DNA of 64,000 nucleotides from Pseudolabrys sp. (GCA_029980465.1 JARYIJ010000001.1:2429501-2493500); one strand, 5' to 3'. Numbered from the stretch's first letter, positions 8,565 to 18,255 are shown. Notes: a model not told the origin generated them from the sequence alone. Program-made: numbers and translations.

Positions 8565-8840
8565 TCATCTGTGTGCTCTGCCGATTACATCCATGAGTTC
8601 CGCGATCTTTTGTCGTTGATCGTCCTTTTTCCCGGACGTGATCGCGTGCTCGACGCAGTGACCGACGTGGTCGCGCAGAATTTCTTCTTCCAGCCGCCTT
8701 AGGGCCGCGCGCACTGCCGCAATTTGCGTCACGATGTCAATGCAGTAGCGGTCCTCATCGAGCATTTTCGAGAGGCCTCGCACCTGCCCCTCAATACGGT
8801 TGAGGCGCTTCTGGCACCCAAACTTGATGTCCGTCCGCAT
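8565..8840 (-). CDS. csoR: CsoR-family copper-sensing repressor
   Basis: A 91-aa all-helical DUF156/CsoR family protein. The Cu(I) ligand set is present with exact family spacing: Cys33, His58 and Cys62 (in RYCIDIV and DHVGHCVEH). CsoR binds DNA without copper and releases it when Cu(I) binds. It is divergently transcribed from the copper ATPase gene, and a palindrome lies in the 53-bp gap, so it probably represses the ATPase and itself. Confidence 0.9.
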   Translation of the reverse strand: MRTDIKFGCQKRLNRIEGQVRGLSKMLDEDRYCIDIVTQIAAVRAALRRLEEEILRDHVGHCVEHAITSGKKDDQRQKIAELMDVIGRAHR

Positions 8841-8846
8841 GGCTCA

Positions 8847-8869
8847 TATATACTCCCCTCGGGTATAAT
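8847..8869. promoter_or_regulatory. CsoR-type operator overlapping the copA -10 box
   Basis: In the 53-bp gap between csoR and copA lies an imperfect palindrome with arms TATAC (8849-8853) and GTATA (8863-8867) around a C-rich/G-rich centre, the style of CsoR operators. The right arm is part of TATAAT (8864-8869), a perfect -10 box for the rightward ATPase gene, so bound CsoR would block it. No good -35 is visible. Confidence 0.6.
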
Positions 8870-8893
8870 CGGCAAGCATCCCTGGAGGCATCA

Positions 8894-11272
8894 ATGGCCG
8901 AGCACGTTCATGAGCCCGTGCGGGGACCTTGCTGCGGAGGATCGAGCCACGCCCGTTCGAAATCTCCCACTCACGACCAAGCCATCGCGAAGGTGCTGGA
9001 CCCGGTTTGCGGGATGACAGTCGATTCCCACACCGCGAAGCATCGGCACGAGCATGCAGAGCGCACCTACTATTTCTGCTCTGCCGGCTGCCGGACGAAG
9101 TTCGCTGCTGATCCAGCAAAGTATCTCGGCAACGTGAAACCCGCACCGGCGGTATCTGAGGGAGCCACCTATACCTGCCCGATGCACCCGAAGATCCGGC
9201 AGGTCGGGCGGGGTTCATGCCCGATCTGCGGCATGGCGCTTGAACCGCTGCTCGTTTCGGCGGAGCCGGAACCAAATGCCGAGCTGATCGACATGCGGCG
9301 GCGATTCTGGGTCGGGCTTGTCCTGTCCATTCCGGTCGTGATCCTCGAAATGGGTGCCCACCTATTCGGGCTCAGCCACTACGTCGGCCAATCGACCTCC
9401 AATTGGCTTCAATTGGTGTTCGCAAGCCCCGTGGTGCTCTGGGCGGGGTGGCCGTTCTTCGTGCGCGGTTGGAATTCCGTCGTCAGCCGCAATCTGAACA
9501 TGTTCACACTCATTGCGATGGGAGCGGGGGTGGCCTGGGTCTACAGCGTGGTTGCGACCGTCGCTCCTCAAATCTTTCCTTCAGCCTTCCACGTCGGCGA
9601 TGGCGCGGTGGCAGTTTATTTCGAGGCGGCTGCGGTGATCACGGTCCTAGTCCTGCTCGGCCAAGTGCTCGAGCTACGGGCGCGCGAAAGCACGAGCGGC
9701 GCGATTCGCGCCTTATTGGACCTCGCACCCAAGGCGGCTCGGCGCATCAATGGTGATGGAACGGAAGAGGAAGTGCCGCTGGATCAGGTTCAGGTCGGCG
9801 ACCGGCTGCGGGTCAGGCCAGGTGAGAAGGTCCCGGTGGATGGCACAGTTCAAGAAGGCCGCAGCGCGATAGACGAGTCCATGATTACCGGCGAGTCGAT
9901 GCCGGTCACCAAGGAAACCGGCGCCAACGTTATCGGCGGGACAATGAATCAGTCCGGAGCTCTCGTTATCGAGGCTCGCAAAGTTGGCCGCGATACGATG
10001 CTTTCGCAAATTGTCCAGTTGGTTGCAGACGCGCAGAGAAGTCGTGCGCCGATCCAAAGACTCGCCGATTACGTGGCATCCTGGTTTGTCCCGACCGTGA
10101 TTGCGGTCGCAATTCTTGCGTTCGCCTCGTGGAGCATTTGGGGACCGGCGCCGCAGTTTTCGTATGCTCTTGTTGCCGCTGTCGCCGTCCTGATCATTGC
10201 GTGTCCGTGCGCGCTCGGCTTGGCTACCCCTATGTCGATCATGGTTGGGGTCGGGCGAGGTGCCCAATCCGGCGTCCTCATCAAGAACGCTGAAGCCTTG
10301 GAACGGATGGAAAAGGTTGACACGCTTGTTGTGGACAAGACCGGCACCCTGACGGAAGGGCGTCCGGCTGTCACGGCGATACGGCCGGCGAACGGATTTG
10401 CAGAAGACGAGATTCTGCGGTGGGCTGCAAGTGTTGAGCGGGCAAGCGAACATCCTCTCGCGTTGGCGATCGTCAAAGCGGCCGAGGAACGCGCACTAAA
10501 AACTGCCGACGTGAACGAGTTCGACTCACCCACAGGAAAAGGAGTGATCGGAATCGTCCAAGGAAAGCAGGTCGCGCTCGGTAATGAAAAGTTTTTGACT
10601 GAGGTGGGCGTGAATGTCAGCGACCTCTCTGCCAATGCGGACGAGCTTCGCCGCGACGGTGCGACCGCGATCTTCGTATCGGTGGACGGCGTTGTAGCAG
10701 GCGTCATTGCGATCGCGGACCCGATCAAGACCTCTACCGCGAACGCCCTGACGGCCCTAACCGCTGACGGGATTCGCGTAGTGATGCTGACGGGCGACAA
10801 TTGGACCACGGCCAAAGCGATAGCTCGGCGTCTTGGAATCGAAGATGTCGAAGCAGAAGTGTTGCCGGATGAGAAGAGCGCCGTGGTTCAGCGCTACAAG
10901 GCTTCGGGCCGTATTGTCGGGATGGCCGGTGACGGCGTCAATGACGCACCAGCGCTAGCCGCCGCCGATGTCGGAATAGCTATGGGGACCGGCACTGATG
11001 TCGCCATGGAAAGCGCTGGTATCACGCTTCTGAAGGGAGACCTGATGGGTATCGTTCGCGTCAGATACTTATCGCGAGCGGTCATGCGCAACATCCGGCA
11101 GAATCTATTCTTTGCGTTCATATACAATTCACTGGGAGTCCCGGTGGCCGCTGGCGTGCTCTATCCGCTGCTCGGCATCTTGCTTTCGCCGATCATCGCG
11201 GCAGCCGCAATGGCGCTCTCGTCAGTGAGCGTGGTGGGCAACTCCCTTCGGCTTCGGCGCGTTCGAATCTGA
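8894..11272 (+). CDS. copA: copper-exporting P1B-type ATPase with YHS domain
   Basis: A 792-aa heavy-metal P-type ATPase of the inner membrane. Order: His/Cys-rich leader with GPCCGG, YHS domain (about 33-80, DPVCGM and YYFCSAGC), heavy-metal-binding domain (about 93-122, YTCPMHP and [10 protein letters not shown]), then eight helices with actuator motif TGESMPVTK, ion site CPC (Cys437-Pro-Cys439), phosphorylated Asp481 in DKTGTLTEG, and GDGVNDAP. It has no CxxC HMA domain; YHS-type ATPases of this form are linked to Cu(I) export. The ATG at 8894 follows GGAGG. CsoR is divergent, so the gene should be induced by copper. Confidence 0.93.
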   Translation: MAEHVHEPVRGPCCGGSSHARSKSPTHDQAIAKVLDPVCGMTVDSHTAKHRHEHAERTYYFCSAGCRTKFAADPAKYLGNVKPAPAVSEGATYTCPMHPKIRQVGRGSCPICGMALEPLLVSAEPEPNAELIDMRRRFWVGLVLSIPVVILEMGAHLFGLSHYVGQSTSNWLQLVFASPVVLWAGWPFFVRGWNSVVSRNLNMFTLIAMGAGVAWVYSVVATVAPQIFPSAFHVGDGAVAVYFEAAAVITVLVLLGQVLELRARESTSGAIRALLDLAPKAARRINGDGTEEEVPLDQVQVGDRLRVRPGEKVPVDGTVQEGRSAIDESMITGESMPVTKETGANVIGGTMNQSGALVIEARKVGRDTMLSQIVQLVADAQRSRAPIQRLADYVASWFVPTVIAVAILAFASWSIWGPAPQFSYALVAAVAVLIIACPCALGLATPMSIMVGVGRGAQSGVLIKNAEALERMEKVDTLVVDKTGTLTEGRPAVTAIRPANGFAEDEILRWAASVERASEHPLALAIVKAAEERALKTADVNEFDSPTGKGVIGIVQGKQVALGNEKFLTEVGVNVSDLSANADELRRDGATAIFVSVDGVVAGVIAIADPIKTSTANALTALTADGIRVVMLTGDNWTTAKAIARRLGIEDVEAEVLPDEKSAVVQRYKASGRIVGMAGDGVNDAPALAAADVGIAMGTGTDVAMESAGITLLKGDLMGIVRVRYLSRAVMRNIRQNLFFAFIYNSLGVPVAAGVLYPLLGILLSPIIAAAAMALSSVSVVGNSLRLRRVRI

Positions 11273-11323
11273 TCCAAGTTTACGGCACAGAGTCATTTGA
11301 GCCGGACCGGTTCTTCGGCTGGT

Positions 11324-11492
11324 TCAGCGCACCCGTTCTACCTCCAGACTTCCGAGTGTGGATTGGTGCCACGTCAGGCCCAGGTGGGGTGGTCAGCAGC
11401 GTAAACGCCTCCGGCACATCTGGAATAACGGGCCGCCAATGGCCTGCGAAGCAGAACCCATCCCGATCCCACCAAGCCTCCTGCGCGCGCGA
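11324..11492 (-). pseudogene. remnant of an SOS-response-associated peptidase (SRAP/YedK) gene
   Basis: The minus strand reads WWDRDGFCFAGHWRP, EAFTLLTTPPGPDVAPIHTR in one frame and then GSLEVERVR and a stop (11324-11326) in another. These match, in order, the FAGLW, FTxLTT, IHDR and C-terminal parts of SRAP/HMCES proteins, but the middle after the catalytic His is deleted with a frame change and the catalytic Cys end is absent. It is a decayed fragment downstream of copA, perhaps marking a recombination edge. Confidence 0.55.
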
Positions 11493-11815
11493 AACTCGCA
11501 GGACTCGTCCGGTGATCGATCCCCGCCTCACCCATCAAGTGCATCCATGTCATTCATCGGAGGTCGGTCTCGAACTTCCCGCAAGGCGCCGAAGGCAAGC
11601 CTTCTAGTATAAACCGCTGGTTAGATTTGCCTCGCGAGCTGGTCGACGGCCGAACAAATCACGCGCTCGTGAAGTGGACAGTCCCATGTTCGGTCGGTCG
11701 TTTTCCTTGTTTTAGCCAATGTGGTGCTTTATCCGCTCATTTGGCCTAAGCTTGAAATGCGTATGGACTGACGGCTTGATCTTCGGCCAGATGGTCCGGC
11801 GCTGAAGGCTCATGC
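11493..11815. other. 323-bp gap, nothing recognised
   Basis: No convincing gene. Short plus-strand frames around 11356-11612 run antisense to the SRAP remnant and have no ribosome site. The 3' part should hold the promoter of the Met/His-rich protein gene at 11816, but I see no clear boxes. Confidence 0.5.
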
Positions 11816-12244
11816 ATGCGATTGCTTCGTTTTCTTCTGGTTTTTGCGATTAGCTGGTCGCTGGTCGTTTTGCCGCTGGCCGCCAGTATGCCTATGGCCG
11901 AAGCCCATAATATGGCCATGCCAGAAACCGGCGACATGACTATGGCGGAAGCCGGCCATCTGACGATGTCGGGCGGCCATATGGCTATGGCAGACAGCAT
12001 CGGGAGTTCTTCCGAAGTAACGATTGAAGCCGCACACGATTGCTGCCAGAAGGACCAGGCTCCCGCTGACCACATGAAGAACTGTCAGGCGGCGGCTGCG
12101 TGTGCAAAATGTTTTAACTTCTTCGGCGCGCTGCTCTCAGTGCCGATGATTCATCCGCCGCTAATCAAAGCGGAGCCGTGGACGATAATGCCCGCGGTTT
12201 TCTCCTCACCACATCACCTGCCATTCCGACCTCCTCGCGCCTGA
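11816..12244 (+). CDS. Met/His/Cys-rich exported protein
   Basis: A 142-aa protein with a signal peptide (MRLLRFLLVFAISWSLVVLP), then a mature region with regularly spaced Met (NMAMPETGDMTMAEAG, LTMSGGHMAMAD), vicinal and paired Cys (HDCCQKDQ, CAKCFNFFG) and a C-terminus SSPHHLPFRPPRA. Met-x-Met and Cys motifs suggest Cu(I) binding in the periplasm; the C-terminus resembles DUF2946-like proteins of copper loci. It is the rightward counterpart of the protein at 8012-8446. No catalytic domain is seen. Confidence 0.65.
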   Translation: MRLLRFLLVFAISWSLVVLPLAASMPMAEAHNMAMPETGDMTMAEAGHLTMSGGHMAMADSIGSSSEVTIEAAHDCCQKDQAPADHMKNCQAAAACAKCFNFFGALLSVPMIHPPLIKAEPWTIMPAVFSSPHHLPFRPPRA

Positions 12245-12359
12245 AGCACGGACCGTAAGGTGTGCTGTGCAGTCGCGTGAGCGAAAGCTCATGCGCGACA
12301 TGCGTCGAGCGGCGCTCGCCGAAGCGAGCTGTCATCGGCGGCTATGAGGAGAAGGAATC

Positions 12360-12536
12360 ATGAATCGCAAACATGCGTTCCGAGCCGCTTTCTACGCGGA
12401 TTCGAGGAACTCGCTCGGCTGCGGATTCAGCGCAGCGCCCCTGATGCAGGGCTGCCGTGAAACCCCCGCACGCTCTCGATTCTGTTGGGAGCAGCAGCAG
12501 CGCTATTTCGAGGAGGACAACGATGCATCAGCATAG
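12360..12536 (+). CDS. 58-aa hypothetical protein, coupled to the FixH-like gene
   Basis: A small frame begins at ATG 12360, just after an excellent ribosome site (AGGAGAAGG, 12347-12355), and ends at TAG 12534-12536, overlapping the next gene's start (12523) by 14 bases. The product begins MNRKHAFRAAFYADSRNS and contains three Cys and no membrane helix. I do not recognise it. It may be a real small protein or a leader that opens the ribosome site of the next gene (translational coupling). Confidence 0.45.
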   Translation: MNRKHAFRAAFYADSRNSLGCGFSAAPLMQGCRETPARSRFCWEQQQRYFEEDNDASA

Positions 12537-13086
12537 TCCCTTCGATGATTTCGACGCATTCGAGCCCGGGCACGATGCGAGTCGCCGCCGTTGGATTGTG
12601 CTGTCCTTAAGTTTGGCCGCCGCCTTGGCGATGGGGACTCTTGCGGGATATGCACTCAGTCAGCGCATCTGGTTCATTCCTGATGTCGCCAAGGCTCATC
12701 TGCCGAAATTCGTTACCGCTTGGCTTCCGTCCTCGGAGCCCGCAGCATCGGTGCGTTCTCCCGTCGATCTCAAAGCTTACGGGTTCGAGCTTGTGGACTC
12801 GAAAATCACGCAGGGTGACGCGACCGTGTCCGTTCGCCTTGTGCAGAAGTCAACGGGGGAGCCTGTTTCCGACGCAGTAATTTTTGCGCGACGCCTCGAT
12901 ATGTCGCCAGAGGAAATGCCGACCATGACGGCAGACCTCGAACCGACCTCGACGTCTGAGCGAGGCATCTACCGGTTCAAAACGAACCTTACGATGCAAG
13001 GGAAATGGCAATTGTCGCTGGCAGCCAAAGTGCAGGGCCAGAGCGGGACCGTTCAGAACAAGCTCGTGCTCGAGGCGATGCCATGA
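12523..13086 (+). CDS. FixH/YtkA-like membrane-anchored periplasmic protein
   Basis: A 187-aa protein: short cytoplasmic N-terminus with His, one helix (about residues 26-46), and a periplasmic beta-sandwich domain (about 80-187) with the FixH/YtkA pattern VSVRLVQKSTGEPVSDAVIFARRLDM and GIYRFKTNLTMQGKWQLSLAAKV. YtkA-like domains occur in copper delivery and efflux operons. The ATG at 12523 follows GAGGAGG; an earlier in-frame start at 12457 lacks a site. It overlaps cusB by four bases (ATGA). Confidence 0.75.
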   Translation: MHQHSPFDDFDAFEPGHDASRRRWIVLSLSLAAALAMGTLAGYALSQRIWFIPDVAKAHLPKFVTAWLPSSEPAASVRSPVDLKAYGFELVDSKITQGDATVSVRLVQKSTGEPVSDAVIFARRLDMSPEEMPTMTADLEPTSTSERGIYRFKTNLTMQGKWQLSLAAKVQGQSGTVQNKLVLEAMP

Positions 13087-14564
13087 TGGACCAGGCGACT
13101 CCAACGCAGGATGTCGACGACCGCGAACCGCCGAGATCTCACAGGAGGGCCGCCTCGGTATGGCTCGCCGGAGCCTTCCTGATTCCAAGCCTGGCGATCG
13201 GTGGTTTTCTGATCGGAGTTCATTTCGGCCGAACATCGATTCCGATCTGGCTTCAAAGTGGGATTGTACAAGGACCGGCTACAGAACCCAGTCCGGCCGC
13301 TGATGCTCTCGTGCTCTACTATCGCGATCCCGATGGGAAGCCGGTCTACTCGTTGCAGCCGAAAAATACCGAAGACGGCCGACGCTTTCGACCTGTCTAC
13401 GCCAGCGAAGACGTAACATTCGGCGGCACCACCAGCCAGCCGCAGGCACTTGGCACGAGCACCGGCGGCAAAAGGATTCTTTACTACCGCAATCCCATGG
13501 GATTGCCGGACGTGTCGCCGGTCCCGAAAAAGGATTCGATGGGGATGGACTACATCCCCGTTTACGAAGAAGAGGTTGCGGACAGTTCCACCATCGTAAT
13601 CTCGCCGGGCAAGCTCCAGCGCACCGGTTATCGCTCAGAGGTCGTCGAACGGCGGGTGGTTTCACGCCCGATCCGTGTTCCCGGCACGATCCAGCTCGAC
13701 GAGCGGCGGATTTCCGTCGTCGCGACCCGATCGGAGTCATTCATCGACAAGGTCGAGAACGTCACGACCGGCGATCGTGTGCGCAAGGATCAGCCGTTGC
13801 TGCGGCTTTACTCACCGGAAATCAACGCAGCGTCCGCCCAGCTGATTTCAAATCCAGGCTTCGAGGGCTCGCGCCGGCGACTGCAGAACCTCAACGTACC
13901 CGATGAGGTGATCGCTGAAATGGAGCATACCCGCAAAGTACCGCTTTCCATTCAGTGGACATCACCGCGCGACGGAGTGGTCCTGGAGCGCAATGCTGTT
14001 GACGGCATGAGAGCTGCAGCCGGAGACGTGCTGTTCCGGATCGCCGATCTCTCGGTAATGTGGGTGCTGGCAGACGTACCGGAGCATGCCATCGGACAAG
14101 TGCACCCAGGTCAGACCGTGGCCGTTCAAGTGCGCAGTCTGCCCGGCCGTACATTCATGGGCCGCATCGCGCTGATCTACCCTCAGGTCAATAAGGAAAC
14201 GCGAACGACGCGGGTTCGCATTGAGCTTCCGAATCCGGACAGCGTGCTTCTGCCCGACATGTATGCCGACGTCGAGATCGCAACCGGATCGGGAAAGCCG
14301 ATCATCGCAGTTTCAGACAATGCGGTGATCGACACGGGCACGCGCCAGATCGTCATCATCGATAAAGGCGAGGGTCGCTTCGAGCCGCGAGAAGTAAAGC
14401 TCGGCGTGCGCGGCAACGGCTTTGTTGAGATTAGAGAGGGACTTGCTGACGGCGAGAAGGTCGTCACATCGGCGAATTTCCTCATCGATGCGGAAAGCAA
14501 CCTGAAAGCCGCCTTGCAAGGCATGGCTACCGGACCAACTCCAAGGCAGGAGAAACCGCAATGA
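13083..14564 (+). CDS. cusB: CusB-like periplasmic adaptor of a Cu(I)/Ag(I) efflux pump
   Basis: A 493-aa membrane fusion protein. It has one N-terminal helix (about 26-47) and two short heavy-metal-binding elements, YYRDPDG at about 79 and YYRNPMG...KKDSMGMDYIPVY at about 134, typical of CusB-type adaptors. The hairpin, lipoyl and beta-barrel segments follow (ESFIDKVENVTTGDRVRKDQPLLRLYSPE; MWVLADVPEHAIGQV). It links CusA in the inner membrane to the TolC-like duct. Its start overlaps the FixH-like gene and its stop overlaps cusA, both as ATGA, so the three are co-translated. Confidence 0.9.
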   Translation: MMDQATPTQDVDDREPPRSHRRAASVWLAGAFLIPSLAIGGFLIGVHFGRTSIPIWLQSGIVQGPATEPSPAADALVLYYRDPDGKPVYSLQPKNTEDGRRFRPVYASEDVTFGGTTSQPQALGTSTGGKRILYYRNPMGLPDVSPVPKKDSMGMDYIPVYEEEVADSSTIVISPGKLQRTGYRSEVVERRVVSRPIRVPGTIQLDERRISVVATRSESFIDKVENVTTGDRVRKDQPLLRLYSPEINAASAQLISNPGFEGSRRRLQNLNVPDEVIAEMEHTRKVPLSIQWTSPRDGVVLERNAVDGMRAAAGDVLFRIADLSVMWVLADVPEHAIGQVHPGQTVAVQVRSLPGRTFMGRIALIYPQVNKETRTTRVRIELPNPDSVLLPDMYADVEIATGSGKPIIAVSDNAVIDTGTRQIVIIDKGEGRFEPREVKLGVRGNGFVEIREGLADGEKVVTSANFLIDAESNLKAALQGMATGPTPRQEKPQ

Positions 14565-17500
14565 TCGCGCGGTTGATCGCCTGGTCCGCCCGCAACCTCA
14601 TGCTGGTGCTCATTGCCACAGTCTTTGCTGTTGCAGCAGGCGTGTATGCATTGAGGACGCTGCCGCTCGACGCCATTCCGGACCTCTCAGACGTCCAGGT
14701 GATCGTCTACACGGAATATCCAGGACAGGCGCCGCAAGTGGTCGAGGATCAGGTGACCTATCCTTTGACCACGGCCATGCTGACCGTACCGAAATCAAAG
14801 GTCGTACGGGGCTTCTCGTTCTTTGGCGTCTCATTCGTCTACATCATCTTCGATGACGGCACGGAGCCGTATTGGGCGCGCTCGCGCGTGTTGGAGTATT
14901 TGAACGCTGCAACGCGGCGCTTGCCCACCGGAGTGACGCCAAGCTTGGGGCCCGACGCGACCGGCGTCGGATGGGTCTATCAATATGCTGTCGTTGCCAA
15001 GGAACGGACGCTCGCTGAACTGCGGTCAATCCAGGACTGGGTGATCAGATTCGCCGCTTCCAAAGCCGAGGGGGTGGCCGAGGTCGCCAGCGTCGGCGGC
15101 TTCGTCAAGCAGTACAACGTAATTGTCGACCCAAGCCGACTGCGAGCCCAAGGCATTTCGCTGCAAAAGGTTCGCGAAGCCATTCGCGCCAGCAATGCGG
15201 ACGTAGGCGGGCGCACGGTTGAGCTTTCCGAATTCGAGTTCATGGTGCGCGGGCGCGGCTACATCAAGAGCGCCGCCGATATCGAGAACATCGTTCTCAA
15301 AACCACGAACGGCACGCCTTTGCGCGTGCGAGATGTCGCGCGCGTTGAAATCGGGCCCGATGAAAGGCGCGGCATCACCGAGCTCAACGGTCAGGGCGAA
15401 GTGGCGAGCGGCATCATCCTGCAGCGCTTCGGCGCCAACGCTTTGAACGTAATTGAGAACGTAAAGAAGCGGCTCGCAGAGATCGCGCCCAGCCTGCCCA
15501 AAGGTACAGAGATCGTACCGGTTTACGACCGGTCCCAGCTGATTGAAGCCGCCATCGAGACGCTCAAGCATACGTTGACGGAAGAGAGCGTGATCGTCGC
15601 GCTCGTATGCATCGTCTTTCTTCTGCACGTGCGGAGCGCACTGGTTGCCATTCTGATGCTTCCGGTTGGCATTCTGATGAGCTTTGCCGCAATGAAGCTC
15701 ATCGGGATCGGCGCGAACATCATGAGCTTGGGCGGGATAGCCATCGCCATCGGCGCAATGATCGACGCCGCAATAGTCATGATCGAGAACGCGCATAAGA
15801 AGTTGGAACGCGCCGAACCAGGGACGCCACGCATACGCATCCTCATCGAAGCGGCGAGCGAGGTCGGACCGGCCTTGTTCTTCAGCCTGCTCGTGATCAC
15901 CGTGTCGTTCCTGCCGATCTTCACGTTGCAGGAGCAGGAGGGTCGCCTGTTCGGTCCGCTTGCCTACACCAAGACGTTTGCCATGGCGGCAGCAGCGTTC
16001 CTGTCCATCACGCTTGTGCCGGCGCTGATGGTGATTTTCGTGCGGGGCCGCATCATCCCCGAGCACAAGAACCCGATCAATCGGGTTCTCATCTGGCTCT
16101 ATCGGCCCATCATTCGCACCGTGCTGAGAGCCAAGACGCTGACTATCCTGCTCGCTCTCCTCGTTCTGGGCATAACCATTTGGCCTGCCCGTCAACTCGG
16201 CTCCGAGTTCATGCCGAATTTGAACGAGGGCACCCTCATGTACATGCCGACAACGTTGCCGGGAATATCAGTCACGAAAGCTGCGGAGCTGCTGCAGACA
16301 CAGAATCGGATAATCAAATCCTTTCCCGAAGTTGACTCCGTCTACGGCAAGGCAGGCCGGGCGTTGACGGCGACTGATCCCGCACCCACCGAGATGTTCG
16401 AGACGATCATCAACCTGAAACCAAAATCGGAATGGCGTCCAGGTGTCACCATCGACAGCCTCAGAGCCGAAATGGACAAGGCGCTTCAGTTCCCCGGCGT
16501 TTCCAACGCCTGGACCATGCCGATACGCGCCCGCATCGACATGCTCTCGACCGGGATCCGGACGCCGGTCGGCATCAAGGTCTTCGGTCCTGATCTATTC
16601 GAACTCGAGAAAATCGCTCGGGAAGTGGAGGCTGTCGTCCGGAAGATAACGGGCACGTCCAGCGCTTACGCCGAACGCGTGAATGGCGGCTATTTCCTCG
16701 ACATCACACCCGACCGGATCGCGCTAGGCCGTTACGGCCTGAATGTCGGCGACGTTCAGGAGGTCATTTCCACTGCACTCGGCGGCGAAAGCGTCACCAA
16801 TACCGTCGAAGGGCGTGAGCGCTACACGGTTAATGTTCGCTACCCGCGCGCCTTCCGGTCCGATCCCGCAGCGATCGCAACTGAAGTTGAAGTGCCGCTG
16901 CCGGGAGGCGGCACCGTGCCCCTCGGCGAAGTGGCCTCCGTGAAGCTCATGCGCGGTCCAACGTCCATCCGCACGGAGAACGGGCAGCCAGTCGTCTACA
17001 TCTATGTGGACCTGACGGGACGCGACCTCGGCGGATACGTGGATGAAGCGAGACGGGCCGTCGCAAATGAGGTCAAGCTTCCGCCCGGCTACTTCGTCCA
17101 GTGGAGCGGCCAATTCGAATACCTGCAACGGGCTGAGACACGGCTCAAGATCGTCGTACCCGTGACGCTGCTCATAATCTTTCTGCTGCTCTTCCTCAAT
17201 TTTCGCCGGCTGACGGAGACGCTCATCGTGATGCTCTCGTTGCCGTTCTCGCTGGTCGGCGGGATCTGGCTGATGTGGTGGATGAACTTCAACGTGTCGG
17301 TCGCCGTCGCGGTCGGTTTCATCGCGCTTGCCGGGGTCGCCGCAGAAACCGGCGTGGTCATGCTGATCTATCTCGAACAGGCCATGTCTGAAATTAAAGC
17401 GGAGTGCGTGGCCGCGGGTCGAGCATTCACTCGCAGGGATTTGTACCGCGCGATCATGCTTGGCGCGGTGGACCGTGTCCGTCCAAAAATGATGACGGTG

Positions 17501-17755
17501 GTCGCGATCATGGCGGGACTGGTGCCGATCCTCTGGAGCACCGGCGCCGGTTCCGAAGTGATGCAGCGAATCGCCGTGCCGATGATCGGCGGAATGGTGT
17601 CGTCCACCATTCTGACCCTCATCGTGATTCCGGCGATCTTCGCGCTGGTCAAAGGCTTCCGATTGCCTGCAGGAATCCGCAAATCCAACATCGTCCACAA
17701 GTCTCGCGTGCTCAATGCCGACCGAGCACTCGAACTGCTCCGAAAGGAGAACTGA
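14561..17755 (+). CDS. cusA: CusA-like RND Cu(I)/Ag(I) efflux pump
   Basis: A 1064-aa heavy-metal RND transporter with twelve predicted helices and two large periplasmic loops. The N-terminus MIARLIAWSARNLMLVL, PLDAIPDLSDVQVI and VRGFSFFGVSFVYIIFDDGT are typical of CusA/CzcA pumps, and helix 4 carries GGIAIAIGAMIDAAIVMIENAHK with the Asp and Glu of the proton relay. Met-rich periplasmic segments (EFMPNLNEGTLMYMPTTLPG) suit monovalent metals, so Cu/Ag is favoured over Zn/Co. It is ATGA-coupled to cusB and followed by cusF. The matching outer-membrane duct is on the other arm (6186-7649). Confidence 0.92.
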   Translation: MIARLIAWSARNLMLVLIATVFAVAAGVYALRTLPLDAIPDLSDVQVIVYTEYPGQAPQVVEDQVTYPLTTAMLTVPKSKVVRGFSFFGVSFVYIIFDDGTEPYWARSRVLEYLNAATRRLPTGVTPSLGPDATGVGWVYQYAVVAKERTLAELRSIQDWVIRFAASKAEGVAEVASVGGFVKQYNVIVDPSRLRAQGISLQKVREAIRASNADVGGRTVELSEFEFMVRGRGYIKSAADIENIVLKTTNGTPLRVRDVARVEIGPDERRGITELNGQGEVASGIILQRFGANALNVIENVKKRLAEIAPSLPKGTEIVPVYDRSQLIEAAIETLKHTLTEESVIVALVCIVFLLHVRSALVAILMLPVGILMSFAAMKLIGIGANIMSLGGIAIAIGAMIDAAIVMIENAHKKLERAEPGTPRIRILIEAASEVGPALFFSLLVITVSFLPIFTLQEQEGRLFGPLAYTKTFAMAAAAFLSITLVPALMVIFVRGRIIPEHKNPINRVLIWLYRPIIRTVLRAKTLTILLALLVLGITIWPARQLGSEFMPNLNEGTLMYMPTTLPGISVTKAAELLQTQNRIIKSFPEVDSVYGKAGRALTATDPAPTEMFETIINLKPKSEWRPGVTIDSLRAEMDKALQFPGVSNAWTMPIRARIDMLSTGIRTPVGIKVFGPDLFELEKIAREVEAVVRKITGTSSAYAERVNGGYFLDITPDRIALGRYGLNVGDVQEVISTALGGESVTNTVEGRERYTVNVRYPRAFRSDPAAIATEVEVPLPGGGTVPLGEVASVKLMRGPTSIRTENGQPVVYIYVDLTGRDLGGYVDEARRAVANEVKLPPGYFVQWSGQFEYLQRAETRLKIVVPVTLLIIFLLLFLNFRRLTETLIVMLSLPFSLVGGIWLMWWMNFNVSVAVAVGFIALAGVAAETGVVMLIYLEQAMSEIKAECVAAGRAFTRRDLYRAIMLGAVDRVRPKMMTVVAIMAGLVPILWSTGAGSEVMQRIAVPMIGGMVSSTILTLIVIPAIFALVKGFRLPAGIRKSNIVHKSRVLNADRALELLRKEN

Positions 17756-17877
17756 CGGCTACGTCGTTTCACCTCCCCGCCGCTCTGAGTCTTTCGGCCG
17801 TTGCCGTTCTCCGCGGGCATCATCGGCAATGGTCACCTAAAACTGCCCGTTCTCACGTCCAAAGAGGAAAACCTCGC

Positions 17878-18255
17878 ATGCATGCATTCGCCAAGCCTTC
17901 TCGCCTGTTGCGCTTCAGCCTGTGGACCTCGGCGCTCCTGGTGGGGCTCGCACTTCAACCGTTTCCGCCCTCGCAAAGTTACGCGCAGGGCATGTCCAAC
18001 ATGGGAGGCATGTCGTCTAAAGGAACCGCTACGGCTTCGGGAATAGGAACGATCACCGCTCTCAATGCCTCAAACCACAAAGTAACCATCGATCACGGGC
18101 CGATCCCTGCGATCAAATGGCCGGCCATGAAGATGGAATTCCCTGTGGCTCCTTCGGTCGACCTGTCAAAGCTCAAGGCAGGCGACAGGGTGACGTTCAC
18201 GCTCAGCGGCTCCAATAATTCTTACACTGTGCAATCCATCGGAGTGGCTAAGTAG
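17878..18255 (+). CDS. cusF: CusF-like periplasmic copper chaperone
   Basis: A 125-aa protein with a signal peptide ending near SYAQG, a short Met-rich linker (GMSNMGGMSSKG) and a CusF OB-fold: KVTIDHGPIPAIKWPAMKMEFPVAP holds the His, Trp and two Met residues that form the CusF Cu(I)/Ag(I) site. It thus has the complete WxMxM signature, while the copy at 3985-4275 lacks the Trp. The start is the ATG at 17878 after GAGG; it lies 122 bp after cusA and is followed by a strong terminator. Confidence 0.88.
   Translation: MHAFAKPSRLLRFSLWTSALLVGLALQPFPPSQSYAQGMSNMGGMSSKGTATASGIGTITALNASNHKVTIDHGPIPAIKWPAMKMEFPVAPSVDLSKLKAGDRVTFTLSGSNNSYTVQSIGVAK

Noticed and set aside
14561..17755. CzcA-type Zn/Co/Cd pump
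   Set aside because: CusB metal-binding elements, CusF next door, and Met-rich periplasmic segments favour Cu(I)/Ag(I).
17404..17877. In-frame upstream extension of the second CusF
   Set aside because: It overlaps the end of cusA in another frame and would remove the signal peptide from the N-terminus.
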